64,000 bases of DNA from NCBI RefSeq assembly GCF_042429765.1, contig NZ_JBHLZU010000009.1, positions 310,001 to 374,000 on the forward strand, read 5' to 3'. Each line of letters starts with the position of its first letter. Position 1 is the stretch's first letter. The notes under the pieces were generated by a model that saw only the letters and a list, made by a program, of their open reading frames with translations, was not told the DNA's origin and searched no databases. The position numbers and the translations under genes were made by a program. Positions 7,627 through 16,240 of the stretch are shown here, piece after piece. Source of the stretch: Allokutzneria oryzae. GTDB taxonomy: Bacteria > Actinomycetota > Actinomycetes > Mycobacteriales > Pseudonocardiaceae.

Positions 7627-8397
7627 TCATGACCGCCGGAACAACCGCTTCACCTGCGAGACGCGGTGCTGCAGGCCCCACTGGGCGACCCGGACCAGCG
7701 CCTCACCGATGATGCCGCCGCCCATCTTCGACACGCCGACCTGGCGCTCGACGAAGGTGATCGGCACCTCCGCGACCCGGTACCCGGCGAGCACCGTGCG
7801 CCAGGCGAGGTCGATCTGGAAGCAGTAGCCCAGCGACTCCACGTCGTTCTGGGTGATCTTCGCGAGCACCTCGCGCCGGTAGGCGCGGAAGCCCGCGGTG
7901 ATGTCGTTGATCCGCGCGCCGAGGGCGAGCTTGGCGTAGGTGTTGGCGCCCTTGGACAGGATCCACCGCCGCTTCGGCCAGTTGACCACCTTGCCGCCGG
8001 GGATGTAGCGCGAGCCGATCACCAGGTCGGCGTCGGTGAGCGCCTCCAGCAGCCGGGGCAGGTCCTCGGGAGCGTGCGAGCCGTCGGCGTCCATCTCCAC
8101 GATCACGCCGTAGTCGCGCTCAAGGCCCCACCCGAAGCCCGCCACGTACGCGGCGCCGAGCCCGGCCTTCTCGGTGCGGTGCATCACGTGCACCCGCTCG
8201 TCGGCCGCTGCCAGCTTGTCGACGAGCTCACCGGTGCCGTCGGGGCTCCCGTCGTCCACCACCAGCGCGTGGGTCTCGGGCAGCGCCTTGTGCAGCCGCT
8301 CGATGATGGGCCCGATGTTCTCGCGCTCGTTGTACGTGGGAATCACCACCAGCACACGGCCGAGATCACCGTCGACGCTCTCGCGCTGGTCCGACAT
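7627..8397 (-). CDS. ppm: polyprenol monophosphomannose synthase (GT2)
   Basis: 256 residues, GT2 family. It transfers mannose from GDP-mannose to polyprenyl phosphate, supplying donors for lipoglycan and protein O-mannosylation. Diagnostic motifs are VVIPTYNERENIGPIIERL near the N-terminus, VVDDGSPDGTGELV, the metal-binding VEMDADGSHAPEDLPRLL, and the GSRYIPGGKVVNWPKRR and DITAGFRAYRREVL blocks. The ATG at 8397 has GAGGAGG close upstream. It lies directly downstream of lnt; in mycobacteria the two are one fused protein, here they are separate genes 65 nt apart. Confidence 0.92.
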   Translation of the reverse strand: MSDQRESVDGDLGRVLVVIPTYNERENIGPIIERLHKALPETHALVVDDGSPDGTGELVDKLAAADERVHVMHRTEKAGLGAAYVAGFGWGLERDYGVIVEMDADGSHAPEDLPRLLEALTDADLVIGSRYIPGGKVVNWPKRRWILSKGANTYAKLALGARINDITAGFRAYRREVLAKITQNDVESLGYCFQIDLAWRTVLAGYRVAEVPITFVERQVGVSKMGGGIIGEALVRVAQWGLQHRVSQVKRLFRRS

Positions 8398-8462
8398 CCG
8401 ATTCCTCCTCGCCGAACGCGGGTGGCGACGGCCGCGTCCGGTTTCCTGTTCAGTCCGGTAAG

Positions 8463-10073
8463 TCAGGTCGAGCTGTGTTGTGTCGCCTCGGCCAGGTGGG
8501 CGGAGCGCCCGCGCCGGAGCGCCGACACCCCGGTGAGCAGCAGCGCTGCCAGTGCGACGGCGACCAGGGTCCCCTGGGGCCATCCACCGAGCCGAGTGGC
8601 CAGCGTAGTCGCCGACCGCAGTGGCACCGCTGCCACTAGGACGTCTGAGTCGAACAGCTCAGTCCTGCGGGTGACGGAACCGTCCGGCATGACGACGGCG
8701 CTGACCCCGCTCGTCGCGGTCACCAGCACCGCCCGGCCGTGCTCGACGGCGCGCAGCCGGGACATGGCCAGCTGCTGCTCGGTCATCTCGGTGCGGCCGA
8801 ACCACGCGTTGTTCGTGGGCACCACCAGCAGCTGGGCGCCGGCCCGCGTGGCCTCGGCGAGCACCCGGTCGTAGGCCACCTCGTAGCAGATGCCCACCCC
8901 GACCGGCACGGTCCCGACGTGCTGGAACCCGATGCGGGTGCCCGGGGTCATGTCGCGGAACCCGTCGACGAAGGGGGTGAAGGCCCTCGCGGCGTCCCGG
9001 ATCGGCACGTACTCGGAGAACGGCACGAGCTCCTGCTTGGCGTAGACCCGCCCGCGCCCGGTCGTCGGCGACCAGTCCACCGTGACGTTGCTCGTGGTGC
9101 CGTCTGGGTTGGTCAACCGCGCCCCGATCAGCGACGGCACCCCCAGCGAGCGCAGCACCTCGTCGAGCTCGGCGTCCTGGGCGGCCGAGCGGCCGAGGTC
9201 GGTCGCGGTCTCCGGCCAGATCACCAGGTCCGGCTGGGGCACCCGGTTGGCCCGGATGTCCTGGACGAGCTGGCGGGTCCGCCGGATGTGGTTGGCGCGG
9301 ATGACGCCGATCTCGTTCATCAGGTCCAGCCCGGCGTCGGGCGCGTTGCCCTGCACCAGCGCGACGGTCACCGTGCCGTTCTGTGCGACGACGCCGACCG
9401 ACGGCCACGTCAGCAGCCCGGCGAGCAGCGGGAGCACGACCAGTGCGAGCGCGGTGAGCCGGGAGCCGCCCGCGCGGGTGAGCGCGGCGAGCGCGCAGCC
9501 GGTGAGCACGACGGCGAAGCCGACGAGTGCGGAGCCGCCGAGCGAGGCGAGGGCGAGGTAGGGCCCCTCGGGCTGGGTGAAGGCGGCGCGGCCCCAGGGG
9601 AAGCCGTTGAGCGGGAAGGTGGAGCGGAGGAAGTCCCCCGCGACGTACATCGCGGCCATCCACACCGGAGCTCCGGGCAGCCCGCTGACCGCAGCCATGC
9701 CCGCGGTGGCGACGGCGATCAGCGACGCCTCGACGAGGCTCAGCGCCAACCACGGCCACGGCCCGAACCCGGAACCGAGGAAATGCTCCAGCCAGAACAA
9801 AAGGGGCAGAAGGTAGGCAAGGCCGAAAACCAGGCCGTAGCCGAATCCGGCCCGAGCCCGTCGCCGCCACAACACCGCCGCGAGCACGGCGAAGGCGATC
9901 GGCGCCAGCCACCACAGGTTCCGCGGCGGCGAACTGGCGTAGAGCAGCCCACCGGCGACAGCGGCCCCGACCACGCGCACGACGACGGACCGCCCGCGTC
10001 GCACGGGAACGGGCGCGATCTCCGGCTCCGGCTCCGAGAAGGGCGGGTCCGATGTCACAGCAGGGGTGACCAC
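8463..10073 (-). CDS. lnt: apolipoprotein N-acyltransferase
   Basis: 536 residues. The first ~215 residues hold about six to seven hydrophobic membrane segments; the extracytoplasmic C-terminal half is a carbon-nitrogen hydrolase domain with catalytic Glu in LVIWPETATDLG, Lys in YAKQELVPFSEYVP and Cys in VGVGICYEVAYD. It N-acylates the diacylglyceryl cysteine of lipoproteins. A last hydrophobic helix lies near the C-terminus. A GTG at 10073 is used as start; its ribosome site is weak and a start further in is possible. It is the upstream partner of ppm. Confidence 0.92.
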   Translation of the reverse strand: MVTPAVTSDPPFSEPEPEIAPVPVRRGRSVVVRVVGAAVAGGLLYASSPPRNLWWLAPIAFAVLAAVLWRRRARAGFGYGLVFGLAYLLPLLFWLEHFLGSGFGPWPWLALSLVEASLIAVATAGMAAVSGLPGAPVWMAAMYVAGDFLRSTFPLNGFPWGRAAFTQPEGPYLALASLGGSALVGFAVVLTGCALAALTRAGGSRLTALALVVLPLLAGLLTWPSVGVVAQNGTVTVALVQGNAPDAGLDLMNEIGVIRANHIRRTRQLVQDIRANRVPQPDLVIWPETATDLGRSAAQDAELDEVLRSLGVPSLIGARLTNPDGTTSNVTVDWSPTTGRGRVYAKQELVPFSEYVPIRDAARAFTPFVDGFRDMTPGTRIGFQHVGTVPVGVGICYEVAYDRVLAEATRAGAQLLVVPTNNAWFGRTEMTEQQLAMSRLRAVEHGRAVLVTATSGVSAVVMPDGSVTRRTELFDSDVLVAAVPLRSATTLATRLGGWPQGTLVAVALAALLLTGVSALRRGRSAHLAEATQHSST

Positions 10074-10178
10074 GAGGTCAGCCTACGTACCTCTTCCCCG
10101 CCTCCGCCCACCACGCCCGAGGTCCGGAGACGGCATTGTGGCGCAGCCGTGACACAGCAGCCGTGACACAGTGGAGCG

Positions 10179-10667
10179 ATGGGAGTTCGGCTTCTTCTTG
10201 TCGGTGTGAGCGCGTTCGTTGTGCTTGTCGGTTGTGGACAGCAACCGCCTCAGCAGCACCAGATCGCGACCACCACCCCGGCGCCCTCGGCGCCGCACGA
10301 CGAGAACAACCCTGGCGACGGCGCTCCGCACCACCGGGAGAACAACTCGTGGAAGCAGCCGCGTGAGCTGTCCGATGAGGCCAAGAAACCGATCGAGGCC
10401 GCCGCGGAGCAGATCCGGCCCGCGTTGGAGAAAGTGCGCGACGCCAAGGACATCACGCCGGAGTCGGTGCGACGCGTGCTGACCGGACTCGGTCACCGCG
10501 CCGAGGCCGTCACCGTCGAGGCCAGTTCGAACGCCGGAATCGTGGTCTACGGCGTCTCGGTCGGCAACGGTTGCGTCAACGGCGACGTCCGCGCGGAGCG
10601 AGTGCTCGCCCAGGTCACCGGCCCGGTGGCCGAGTGGGGCTGCATGCCCGTCCGCGACCCCCACTAA
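10179..10667 (+). CDS. hypothetical lipoprotein
   Basis: 162 residues with a type II signal peptide: MGVRLLLVGVSAFVVLVGCGQ, the lipobox cysteine at 19. A Gln/Pro/Thr-rich linker (about 20-60) is followed by a compact domain (about 65-160) ending VNGDVRAERVLAQVTGPVAEWGCMPVRDPH, a conserved actinomycete pattern with two cysteines that may form a disulfide. Function unknown. It is divergent from lnt, whose product would acylate it. Confidence 0.75.
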   Translation: MGVRLLLVGVSAFVVLVGCGQQPPQQHQIATTTPAPSAPHDENNPGDGAPHHRENNSWKQPRELSDEAKKPIEAAAEQIRPALEKVRDAKDITPESVRRVLTGLGHRAEAVTVEASSNAGIVVYGVSVGNGCVNGDVRAERVLAQVTGPVAEWGCMPVRDPH

Positions 10668-10749
10668 CCGCCCACTCCCCCCGGGTTTCCCGCCGCACTC
10701 GGCGCTCGCGGACCGAGCACCGCACGGGCATCCCACACGAAGCGACACC

Positions 10750-10866
10750 ACCCCACCGACCTCCCACCCCTCCCCCTCCCTCCACTCCCTCCACCCCCTC
10801 CCCCGGTCCTCCCACCCCCTCCACTCCCTTCACCCCCTCCACCCCCTCCACCCCCTCCACCCCGAA
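10750..10866. repeat. polypyrimidine low-complexity tract (CCCTCCA-like)
   Basis: Between the lipoprotein stop and the ABC transporter stop the plus strand is almost purely C/T with irregular repeats of CTCCACCCC. A similar tract occurs at 41222-41330. No coding potential; likely slippage-generated. Confidence 0.8.
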
Positions 10867-10887
10867 GCCCACCACGCACGCCCCTCC

Positions 10888-10956
10888 TTTCGCGTTTTGT
10901 AGCCTTAATGCGATTTGGGAGCGCTCTTTTGCACATCAAGGTGACAAAACGCGAAA
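10888..10956 (+). repeat. 69-bp palindromic repeat, copy 1
   Basis: Ends are TTTCGCGTTTTGT (10888-10900) and ACAAAACGCGAAA (10944-10956), with a central GAGCGCTC. The same element occurs at 22781-22849 and, inverted, at 58662-58730. A one-sided flank resembling CCCCGGCCACGCCAGC follows the right end. It sits between convergent genes. Confidence 0.85.
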
Positions 10957-11016
10957 CCCCGGCCACGCCAGCGCAGGGGATCGGCGGAGGACCGCGCTGG
11001 GCGCGTTCTGGCGGGC

Positions 11017-12657
11017 CTATCGCGATCTGGGGACGGTCTCCTGCGCGCCGAGCGCACACAACGTGAAGACGCGGCGGGCGCGGTCGGCGGAGGCGAGGCG
11101 GTGGGCGACCACGATCAGGGTTCCCCGGCGCGCGGCGAAGGCGCGCTCCACCCGGTCCTCCGCCGCCGGGTCGAGCTCGCTGGTCGCCTCGTCCAGGATC
11201 ACCACCGTGGCGCGGGAGAGGTAGACCCGGGCCAGCGCGATGAGCTGGCGTTCGCCGCCGGAGAGCGCCGCGGCGTCCACGACGGCCGAGTAGCCGCCGA
11301 GCCGGTCCACGATCGGGCGCATCCCCAGGGCGTCCGCGGCGTGGTCCAGCTCGGCATCGGTGGCCTCCCGCGCGAGGTAGCGGAGGTTCTCGCCGAGCGT
11401 GCCGACGAAGACGAACGCCTGCTGCGGGATCAGCGCGACCTCGCCGCGGTCCACTGACGTGATCGGGACACCGCCCAGCAGCACGCGCCCCGTGTCCGGC
11501 TCCTCGACCCCCGCGAGCAGCGCGGCCAGGGTGGACTTGCCGCTGCCGCTCGCGCCCACGATCGCCAGGTGGTCGCCCGCGGCGATCGCCAGGTCCAGCT
11601 CGCGCACGACCGGCTCGGCGGCCGCCCCGTAGGAGAAGGTCAGCCCCTCCGCGATGACGTCGCAGCCCTCCGGGAGCGCCGAGTCGCGGACGGTGGGCGG
11701 AGGCGCGGCGGTGGTCTCGGCGATGCGGGTCAGTGTGACGGCGAGCTGCGTCCAGAGCCCGCTGACCGTTCCCGTCAGCATGCGCAGCGCGGGCAGCAGG
11801 TGGGCGGTGACGTACGTCGCCGCGCCGACGAACTCTCCTGGCGAGAGCACCCGGGAGCCGAGCAGCCACGGCCCGAAGCCGATCAACAGCAGCAGCGGGA
11901 CGTAGCCGCCCGCCATCGTGAGCAGTGCCCGGACCGCCTCGACCCTGCCCTGGGCGGCACTGGCCGCCGCGTGCCGCTCGGCGGCGTCGATGACCGGTTC
12001 GGCCGCGCGGTCCTGGACGCCGAGCGCGGTGATGTCGCGCAGGCCCAGCAGTACCTGGCCGGAACGGGCGGCGACCTCCTCGTCGGCGAGGACGACCTCG
12101 CGGCGGCGGCGAGCCAGCGCGCGGACGGTGAACGGGAACGCGACGAGCACCACCAGCAGGGGCACGCCCATGATCAGCACCAGGCTCGGCGCGAGCGCGA
12201 CGAACCCGGCGACCGCCGCGACCAGGGTGAGCACCATGGGGCGGACCGTGCGCAGCAGCGCCCCGGTGAGGCCGCGTGCCTGCTCGACCTGGCCCGTCAG
12301 CCTTCCGACCGCCGCCGAGTCCACAGTGGAGCTGTGGCTGGAGCGGCTGTCGGCCGCGCGGTGGATCGTGCCGCCGACGACACGGGAGACCAGACTGTCG
12401 CGAAAGGACTCGACGACCTCCGAGAGGAGCGGGAAGACCGCTCGTTCCGCCAGCCCTCGCACCACGTGCAGCGCCGCCAGCAGCGCGAGCCAGGCCGTGC
12501 CGACCATCGGCGAACCGACGAGAAAGCCTTGGTCGAGCGCCGCCGCGATCACCAGGCCGGAGGCCAGCGCCGGAGCAGCCTCCACTGTGGACAACGCGGC
12601 GACCCGCAGCAGCACGGGCCGTTGTGAGCGCAGATGGCGCAGCAGCAAGGAACTCAT
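11017..12657 (-). CDS. ABC exporter half-transporter (lanthipeptide cluster, subunit 2)
   Basis: 546 residues, membrane domain (about 1-310, several hydrophobic helices) fused to a nucleotide-binding domain with Walker A GASGSGKST, signature ALSGGERQ and Walker B VVILDEATSELD with the normal catalytic glutamate. It starts 3 nt after the stop of the partner half-transporter, so the two form a heterodimer. Because the partner has an Asp in place of its catalytic Glu, this subunit would contribute the active ATP site's Walker B. Probable role: export of the lanthipeptide made by the upstream genes. The C-terminus ends with a cysteine-containing tail; a polypyrimidine tract and repeat follow. Confidence 0.85.
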   Translation of the reverse strand: MSSLLLRHLRSQRPVLLRVAALSTVEAAPALASGLVIAAALDQGFLVGSPMVGTAWLALLAALHVVRGLAERAVFPLLSEVVESFRDSLVSRVVGGTIHRAADSRSSHSSTVDSAAVGRLTGQVEQARGLTGALLRTVRPMVLTLVAAVAGFVALAPSLVLIMGVPLLVVLVAFPFTVRALARRRREVVLADEEVAARSGQVLLGLRDITALGVQDRAAEPVIDAAERHAAASAAQGRVEAVRALLTMAGGYVPLLLLIGFGPWLLGSRVLSPGEFVGAATYVTAHLLPALRMLTGTVSGLWTQLAVTLTRIAETTAAPPPTVRDSALPEGCDVIAEGLTFSYGAAAEPVVRELDLAIAAGDHLAIVGASGSGKSTLAALLAGVEEPDTGRVLLGGVPITSVDRGEVALIPQQAFVFVGTLGENLRYLAREATDAELDHAADALGMRPIVDRLGGYSAVVDAAALSGGERQLIALARVYLSRATVVILDEATSELDPAAEDRVERAFAARRGTLIVVAHRLASADRARRVFTLCALGAQETVPRSR

Positions 12658-12660
12658 CCG

Positions 12661-14274
12661 TCACTCCCCGAAGACCGCGCGGTAGTCCGGATCCGCCCAC
12701 AGCTCGTCGTGCGTGGCCACCGCGCGAACCGAGCCCTGCTCCAGCCAGGCGACGAGATCGCAGCGCTGCGCGGTTTCCGCGCGGTGCGCGATGATCAGCC
12801 TAGTGCGCTCCGAAAGCCGCGTGGTGATCGCCGCACCCACCTCGGCCTCGGTCACCGCGTCGAGCCCCGAGGTCGCGTCGTCGAGCACGTAGACGCGGGA
12901 ACGTCGCACCAGTGCCCTCGCCAGTCCGACGCGTTGCAGCTCGCCACCTGACATCGGCGCATCAGCCAACGGCGTGTCGTACCCGAGCGGCAGGTGGCGG
13001 ATGAACGAGTCGGCGCGAGCGGCCTCTGCCGCGTCGACGACGTTCGGATACCTTGCGCCGTAACCGATCGCCTCACGAACGGTGGTGCCGAGCAGCACGG
13101 GCCTCGCGAAGGCGTAGGTCACCGCGCGGCGCAACACCGACCACGGCAGGTCGCGCACCGACACACCGTCGAGCACCACGTCTCCACTGGAGGGATCACA
13201 AAGCCTGCCAACGGTTTCCGCCAGCGTGGACTTGCCGGAGCCGCTTCGGCCGACGACGGCCATGGCCACGCCTGCCGGGACCGTCAGGGTGAGTCCGTTG
13301 AGCACGCGCCGCTGTCCGCGGATCACGGTCACGTTGGTGAACCTCAGCGCTCCCGGGCCGTGCAGCCCCATCACCGCGCCCGCACGAGGTGGCTCCTTGG
13401 CGAGGACCTCGTCCAACCGGGACGCGCCCGCTTTGGCATAGCCGAGTTCCAGCACGCTGTCGATCTGGTCGAAGCCCGCGCTGGCCAACGACAGATACCC
13501 CACCACAGCAAGGAGTTCGCCCGGTGTGAGTTGTCCACCGGCGACTCCCCACCCCGCGACGGCGAGCACCAGGACCTCGCTCAGCGCGACCAGCAGCCCC
13601 ATCGTCCACACGGCTCCGCGCTGCACCGACCACAACGCCCTGCCGCAGGCGGACAAGGCGGGAAGCGGACTCAGCACACGGGCGGTCTCCCGGTCGGCGG
13701 TGCCGAACGCGCGAATCGTGCGAATGCCGGTGAGTGCGTTGAGAAGCCGGTCCGCGAGCTGGGACTGGACCTGGAAGTACTCGCCCTGCGCACGGGTGAC
13801 GTCGCCGAGGAACCGGCGGGCCAGCAGCAGGACCACCGGGACGGAGAGCAGGAACGCGAGGCCGCAGCGCCAGTCCACCAGCCACAGCAGGACGAGCCCG
13901 CCGACCGAGCCCGCCGCGCCCGCCACGACGCGGACGATCATGAACGGGGCCTCGGCGGTCTCCGCGCTGGCGTGCACGACGCGGGAAACCCCGTCACCGG
14001 CGCTCAGGCCGCCGCGCGGGCCGAGCGCGAGCAGGTGCCGGACGGTGCGGACCCGCAGGGCGCACGTGCGGCCGCCGATCGCGGCGGCTCCCAGGAGCGC
14101 GACGGCGACCTCGCACAGCGCGCCGCACCCCAGGACGAGAGCGAGTGCGGTGAACCCTCTGGTGCTGCCGGAGATCACTGAGTCCACTGTGGACGAGATC
14201 AGCGCGGGAACGGCGAGCAGCACGACCGCCCGCCCGGCGATCGCGGCGCTGTATCCGGCGAGAAGCACGCTCAC
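12661..14274 (-). CDS. ABC exporter half-transporter (lanthipeptide cluster, subunit 1, degenerate ATP site)
   Basis: 537 residues, membrane domain then nucleotide-binding domain with Walker A GRSGSGKST, signature MSGGELQR and Walker B VYVLDDATSGLD. The residue after the Walker B aspartate, normally the catalytic glutamate, is aspartate; this is the hallmark of the degenerate site in heterodimeric exporters such as TM287/288. ATG or GTG near 14274 follows the lanthipeptide precursor gene after a hairpin. It likely pairs with the next gene to export the modified peptide, or to provide self-protection. Confidence 0.85.
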   Translation of the reverse strand: MSVLLAGYSAAIAGRAVVLLAVPALISSTVDSVISGSTRGFTALALVLGCGALCEVAVALLGAAAIGGRTCALRVRTVRHLLALGPRGGLSAGDGVSRVVHASAETAEAPFMIVRVVAGAAGSVGGLVLLWLVDWRCGLAFLLSVPVVLLLARRFLGDVTRAQGEYFQVQSQLADRLLNALTGIRTIRAFGTADRETARVLSPLPALSACGRALWSVQRGAVWTMGLLVALSEVLVLAVAGWGVAGGQLTPGELLAVVGYLSLASAGFDQIDSVLELGYAKAGASRLDEVLAKEPPRAGAVMGLHGPGALRFTNVTVIRGQRRVLNGLTLTVPAGVAMAVVGRSGSGKSTLAETVGRLCDPSSGDVVLDGVSVRDLPWSVLRRAVTYAFARPVLLGTTVREAIGYGARYPNVVDAAEAARADSFIRHLPLGYDTPLADAPMSGGELQRVGLARALVRRSRVYVLDDATSGLDAVTEAEVGAAITTRLSERTRLIIAHRAETAQRCDLVAWLEQGSVRAVATHDELWADPDYRAVFGE

Positions 14275-14295
14275 CCCCGTTGGACGTCGTTGTGG

Positions 14296-14351
14296 GTGAC
14301 CCCCGAGGCGTCGGAGCCTGAGCTCCTCGGCTCCGACGCCCGCGGGGTCAC
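14296..14351 (-). terminator. strong hairpin after the precursor gene (attenuator-like)
   Basis: GTGACCCC...GGCGTCGGAGCC pairs with GGCTCCGACGCC...GGGGTCAC, about 20 paired bases with one small internal bulge and a ~10-nt loop. It lies between the precursor and the exporter genes on the same strand and could stop most transcription or protect the short precursor mRNA's 3' end. Confidence 0.7.
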
Positions 14352-14361
14352 TCCCGCCGGA

Positions 14362-14484
14362 TCACTCCGGCAGGCGGGTGGCGATGCTGGTCCAGCTGCA
14401 CGTCCAGCTGCAGGTGCGGCCGCAGGCGCTGAGCTGCGACTCCTCAGCGGGAAGCTCCTGCAACGCGTCGAGTTCGAGCTCCAT
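14362..14484 (-). CDS. class III/IV-type lanthipeptide precursor (40 aa)
   Basis: A 40-codon gene below the size cut-off of routine ORF calling. The ATG at 14484 has GGAGG 8 nt upstream; an in-frame ATG at 14499 has a poorer site. The leader MELELDALQELPAEES carries the LxxLQ-type helix motif recognised by kinase-type (class III/IV) synthetases. The core region is Ser/Thr/Cys-rich, with three cysteines (21, 25, 29) in the repeating block CGRTCSWTCSWTS and ends IATRLPE. Potential dehydration sites are S19, T24, S26, T28, S30, T32, S33 and T36. The first 41 bases overlap the 3' end of the protease gene in another frame. Cleavage after Pro12 by the neighbouring prolyl-oligopeptidase is plausible. 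The exact ring pattern cannot be read from sequence. Confidence 0.85.
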   Translation of the reverse strand: MELELDALQELPAEESQLSACGRTCSWTCSWTSIATRLPE

Positions 14485-16240
14485 GGTGTCCACCTCCATC
14501 GTTGTTCTTCTTGCCCACCGCGGTCGGTGAGTTCCTGGGCTCGGCGACGAAGGCGACCACCGCCGAGGCGACGGGGTCGGCGGCTGCGTCGCCGAGCACG
14601 AAGTGCCCGCGTTCGGGCAGTTCGTAATAGGTGCAGTCGGGGATCCGGTCGGCCAGCGCCCTCGACTGGCCGACCGGAATGGACTCGTCGAGCGCGCCGT
14701 GAGCCAGCAGCACCGGCACCCGGATCTCCCGCGCGAGAAGGGACAGGTCCTTCTCGGTGGCCTGCCCGCCGAGCCGGTCGATCATGGCCCGCACCGCGTC
14801 GGTGGTCTCTGGGTACAGCCCGCGCGCCGACAGGAACGGCGCCACAGCGACACAGCTGGACCACGCGGCCGGTTCGGCGGCGGCGGCGAGCAGGGCCAGG
14901 TGCGCGCCGTAGCTGACGCCGTAGAGCGCGGGCAGCTCCGCGTCGCCGCGCTCGGCGGTGACCCTGGCCGCGACCTCGCACACGTCGGCGAGGTCGGGGC
15001 CGCCCCAGTCACCGTTGATCGCATGGGCGTGCGCGGCGCCGTACCCGGTGCTGCCGCGCTGGTTGAGCGCGACCACGCTCACCCCGGCGGCGACCAGGCT
15101 CTGGAAGAACCGGTCGAAGCCGAACCGCCACTGGTCGGCGGGACCGCCGTGCAGGGCGATGACGACCTTGTCGCTGGTCCGCCAGTCCGGGCCGTGCACG
15201 ACCGCTTCGATCGGCCCGGCCGGGCCGGTGAACGTCTCGGTGTGCCCGCGCGCCCAGGCGCCTTCGGCCCGTGACCAGTGCACGGTGTCGGGGTTGGGGA
15301 CCCACACGAAGTCCTCGGGCCGCGACGGCGTCGACGCGGTGATCCACAGACCGTGCTCGGTCCACGCCGCCTGGCTGCCCAGCGTGCACGGTGGCACGTC
15401 GACCTCACGCGTCGAGCCGTCGCGGATGTCCAGCAGCACCAAGCCCGATCGCGCACCCCGGTTGACCACGAGCGCCAGCAGCGACGCGGTCGGGTCCAAC
15501 GCGACCGGAGTCGCCGGACCACCGAGGTCACCGGGTTCCGGGACCGTCCACACTGGAGCGCAACCGTCCCTCAGCGCCAGGCCCAGCCGGTTCCCCTCGG
15601 CAACGAGCAGCACGTCACCGGCGGCCAGCACGGCCGAGCAGGACCGGCTCTCCGTCGGCAGCACGCTGCGCCCGGAGACCGGGTCGATCAGCACCGGCGT
15701 CCGCTCGCCCGACTCGATCGCGGTGAACAGCAGGTCCTCTCCGGCGACGACGCCGCCGGACAGCGTTGTCGGCAGGGTGCAGACCACTTCCAGCCACGGT
15801 TCCGCCGCGCTGATCCGGAACAGCGTCGTGGTGCCGTCCGGCCGCGAGCTCACCGCGCATCCGGCGAGCAGGTCGGCGGCGGGTGGCGCGGGCAGCAACC
15901 GCAGGTTGACCGGCAGGTGCACGCCGAGCTTGGTCCAGCGCCCCTCGTGCAGCAGCGCGAAGCTCTGCCCGTCCGGCTGGTAGGAGGTCAGCAGCACCCG
16001 CCCGTCGTCCTGCGGGACCGCGAGCGTCGCGGTGGCGGCGGTGGTGACCGGCCAGCGGTCCAGCCGCGCCGGGCCGTCCTGGTCCAGCGCCCACAGCTCG
16101 ACGTAGGCGTGGCCATCGTCGTCGGTCGCCAGGCACGTGGCCCGGTGGCCGCCAGGGGAGAACCGGACGTTGATCCGCGACACCACCGGCGAGGAGTCCG
16201 GCTCCGTGCTGAGTGGACAGTCACTGGGCATCTCGGTCAT
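14444..16240 (-). CDS. S9 (prolyl oligopeptidase) family protease, probable lanthipeptide leader peptidase
   Basis: 598 residues: an N-terminal beta-propeller-like region (about 1-350) and a C-terminal alpha/beta-hydrolase domain with oxyanion segment ALHGGPADQWRFGFDRF, the strand block VALNQRGSTGYG, nucleophile elbow LYGVSYGAH, acid in GALDESIP and catalytic histidine in PERGHFV. S9C acylaminoacyl-peptidase-like. In the flavipeptin pathway of Kribbella a prolyl oligopeptidase (FlaP) removes the lanthipeptide leader after proline, which fits a leader containing LQELP here. The ATG at 16240 overlaps the LanL stop (ATGA) with GGGGGAG upstream, so translation is coupled. The cytoplasmic location would mean leader removal before export. 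The last ~25 residues are low-complexity and overlap the precursor gene. Confidence 0.85.
   Translation of the reverse strand: MTEMPSDCPLSTEPDSSPVVSRINVRFSPGGHRATCLATDDDGHAYVELWALDQDGPARLDRWPVTTAATATLAVPQDDGRVLLTSYQPDGQSFALLHEGRWTKLGVHLPVNLRLLPAPPAADLLAGCAVSSRPDGTTTLFRISAAEPWLEVVCTLPTTLSGGVVAGEDLLFTAIESGERTPVLIDPVSGRSVLPTESRSCSAVLAAGDVLLVAEGNRLGLALRDGCAPVWTVPEPGDLGGPATPVALDPTASLLALVVNRGARSGLVLLDIRDGSTREVDVPPCTLGSQAAWTEHGLWITASTPSRPEDFVWVPNPDTVHWSRAEGAWARGHTETFTGPAGPIEAVVHGPDWRTSDKVVIALHGGPADQWRFGFDRFFQSLVAAGVSVVALNQRGSTGYGAAHAHAINGDWGGPDLADVCEVAARVTAERGDAELPALYGVSYGAHLALLAAAAEPAAWSSCVAVAPFLSARGLYPETTDAVRAMIDRLGGQATEKDLSLLAREIRVPVLLAHGALDESIPVGQSRALADRIPDCTYYELPERGHFVLGDAAADPVASAVVAFVAEPRNSPTAVGKKNNDGGGHHGARTRRVAGASR

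Noticed and set aside
10888..10956. 69-bp repeat as a CRISPR unit
   Set aside because: Single dispersed copies, no spacers or array; no CRISPR array or cas gene was seen in the window.
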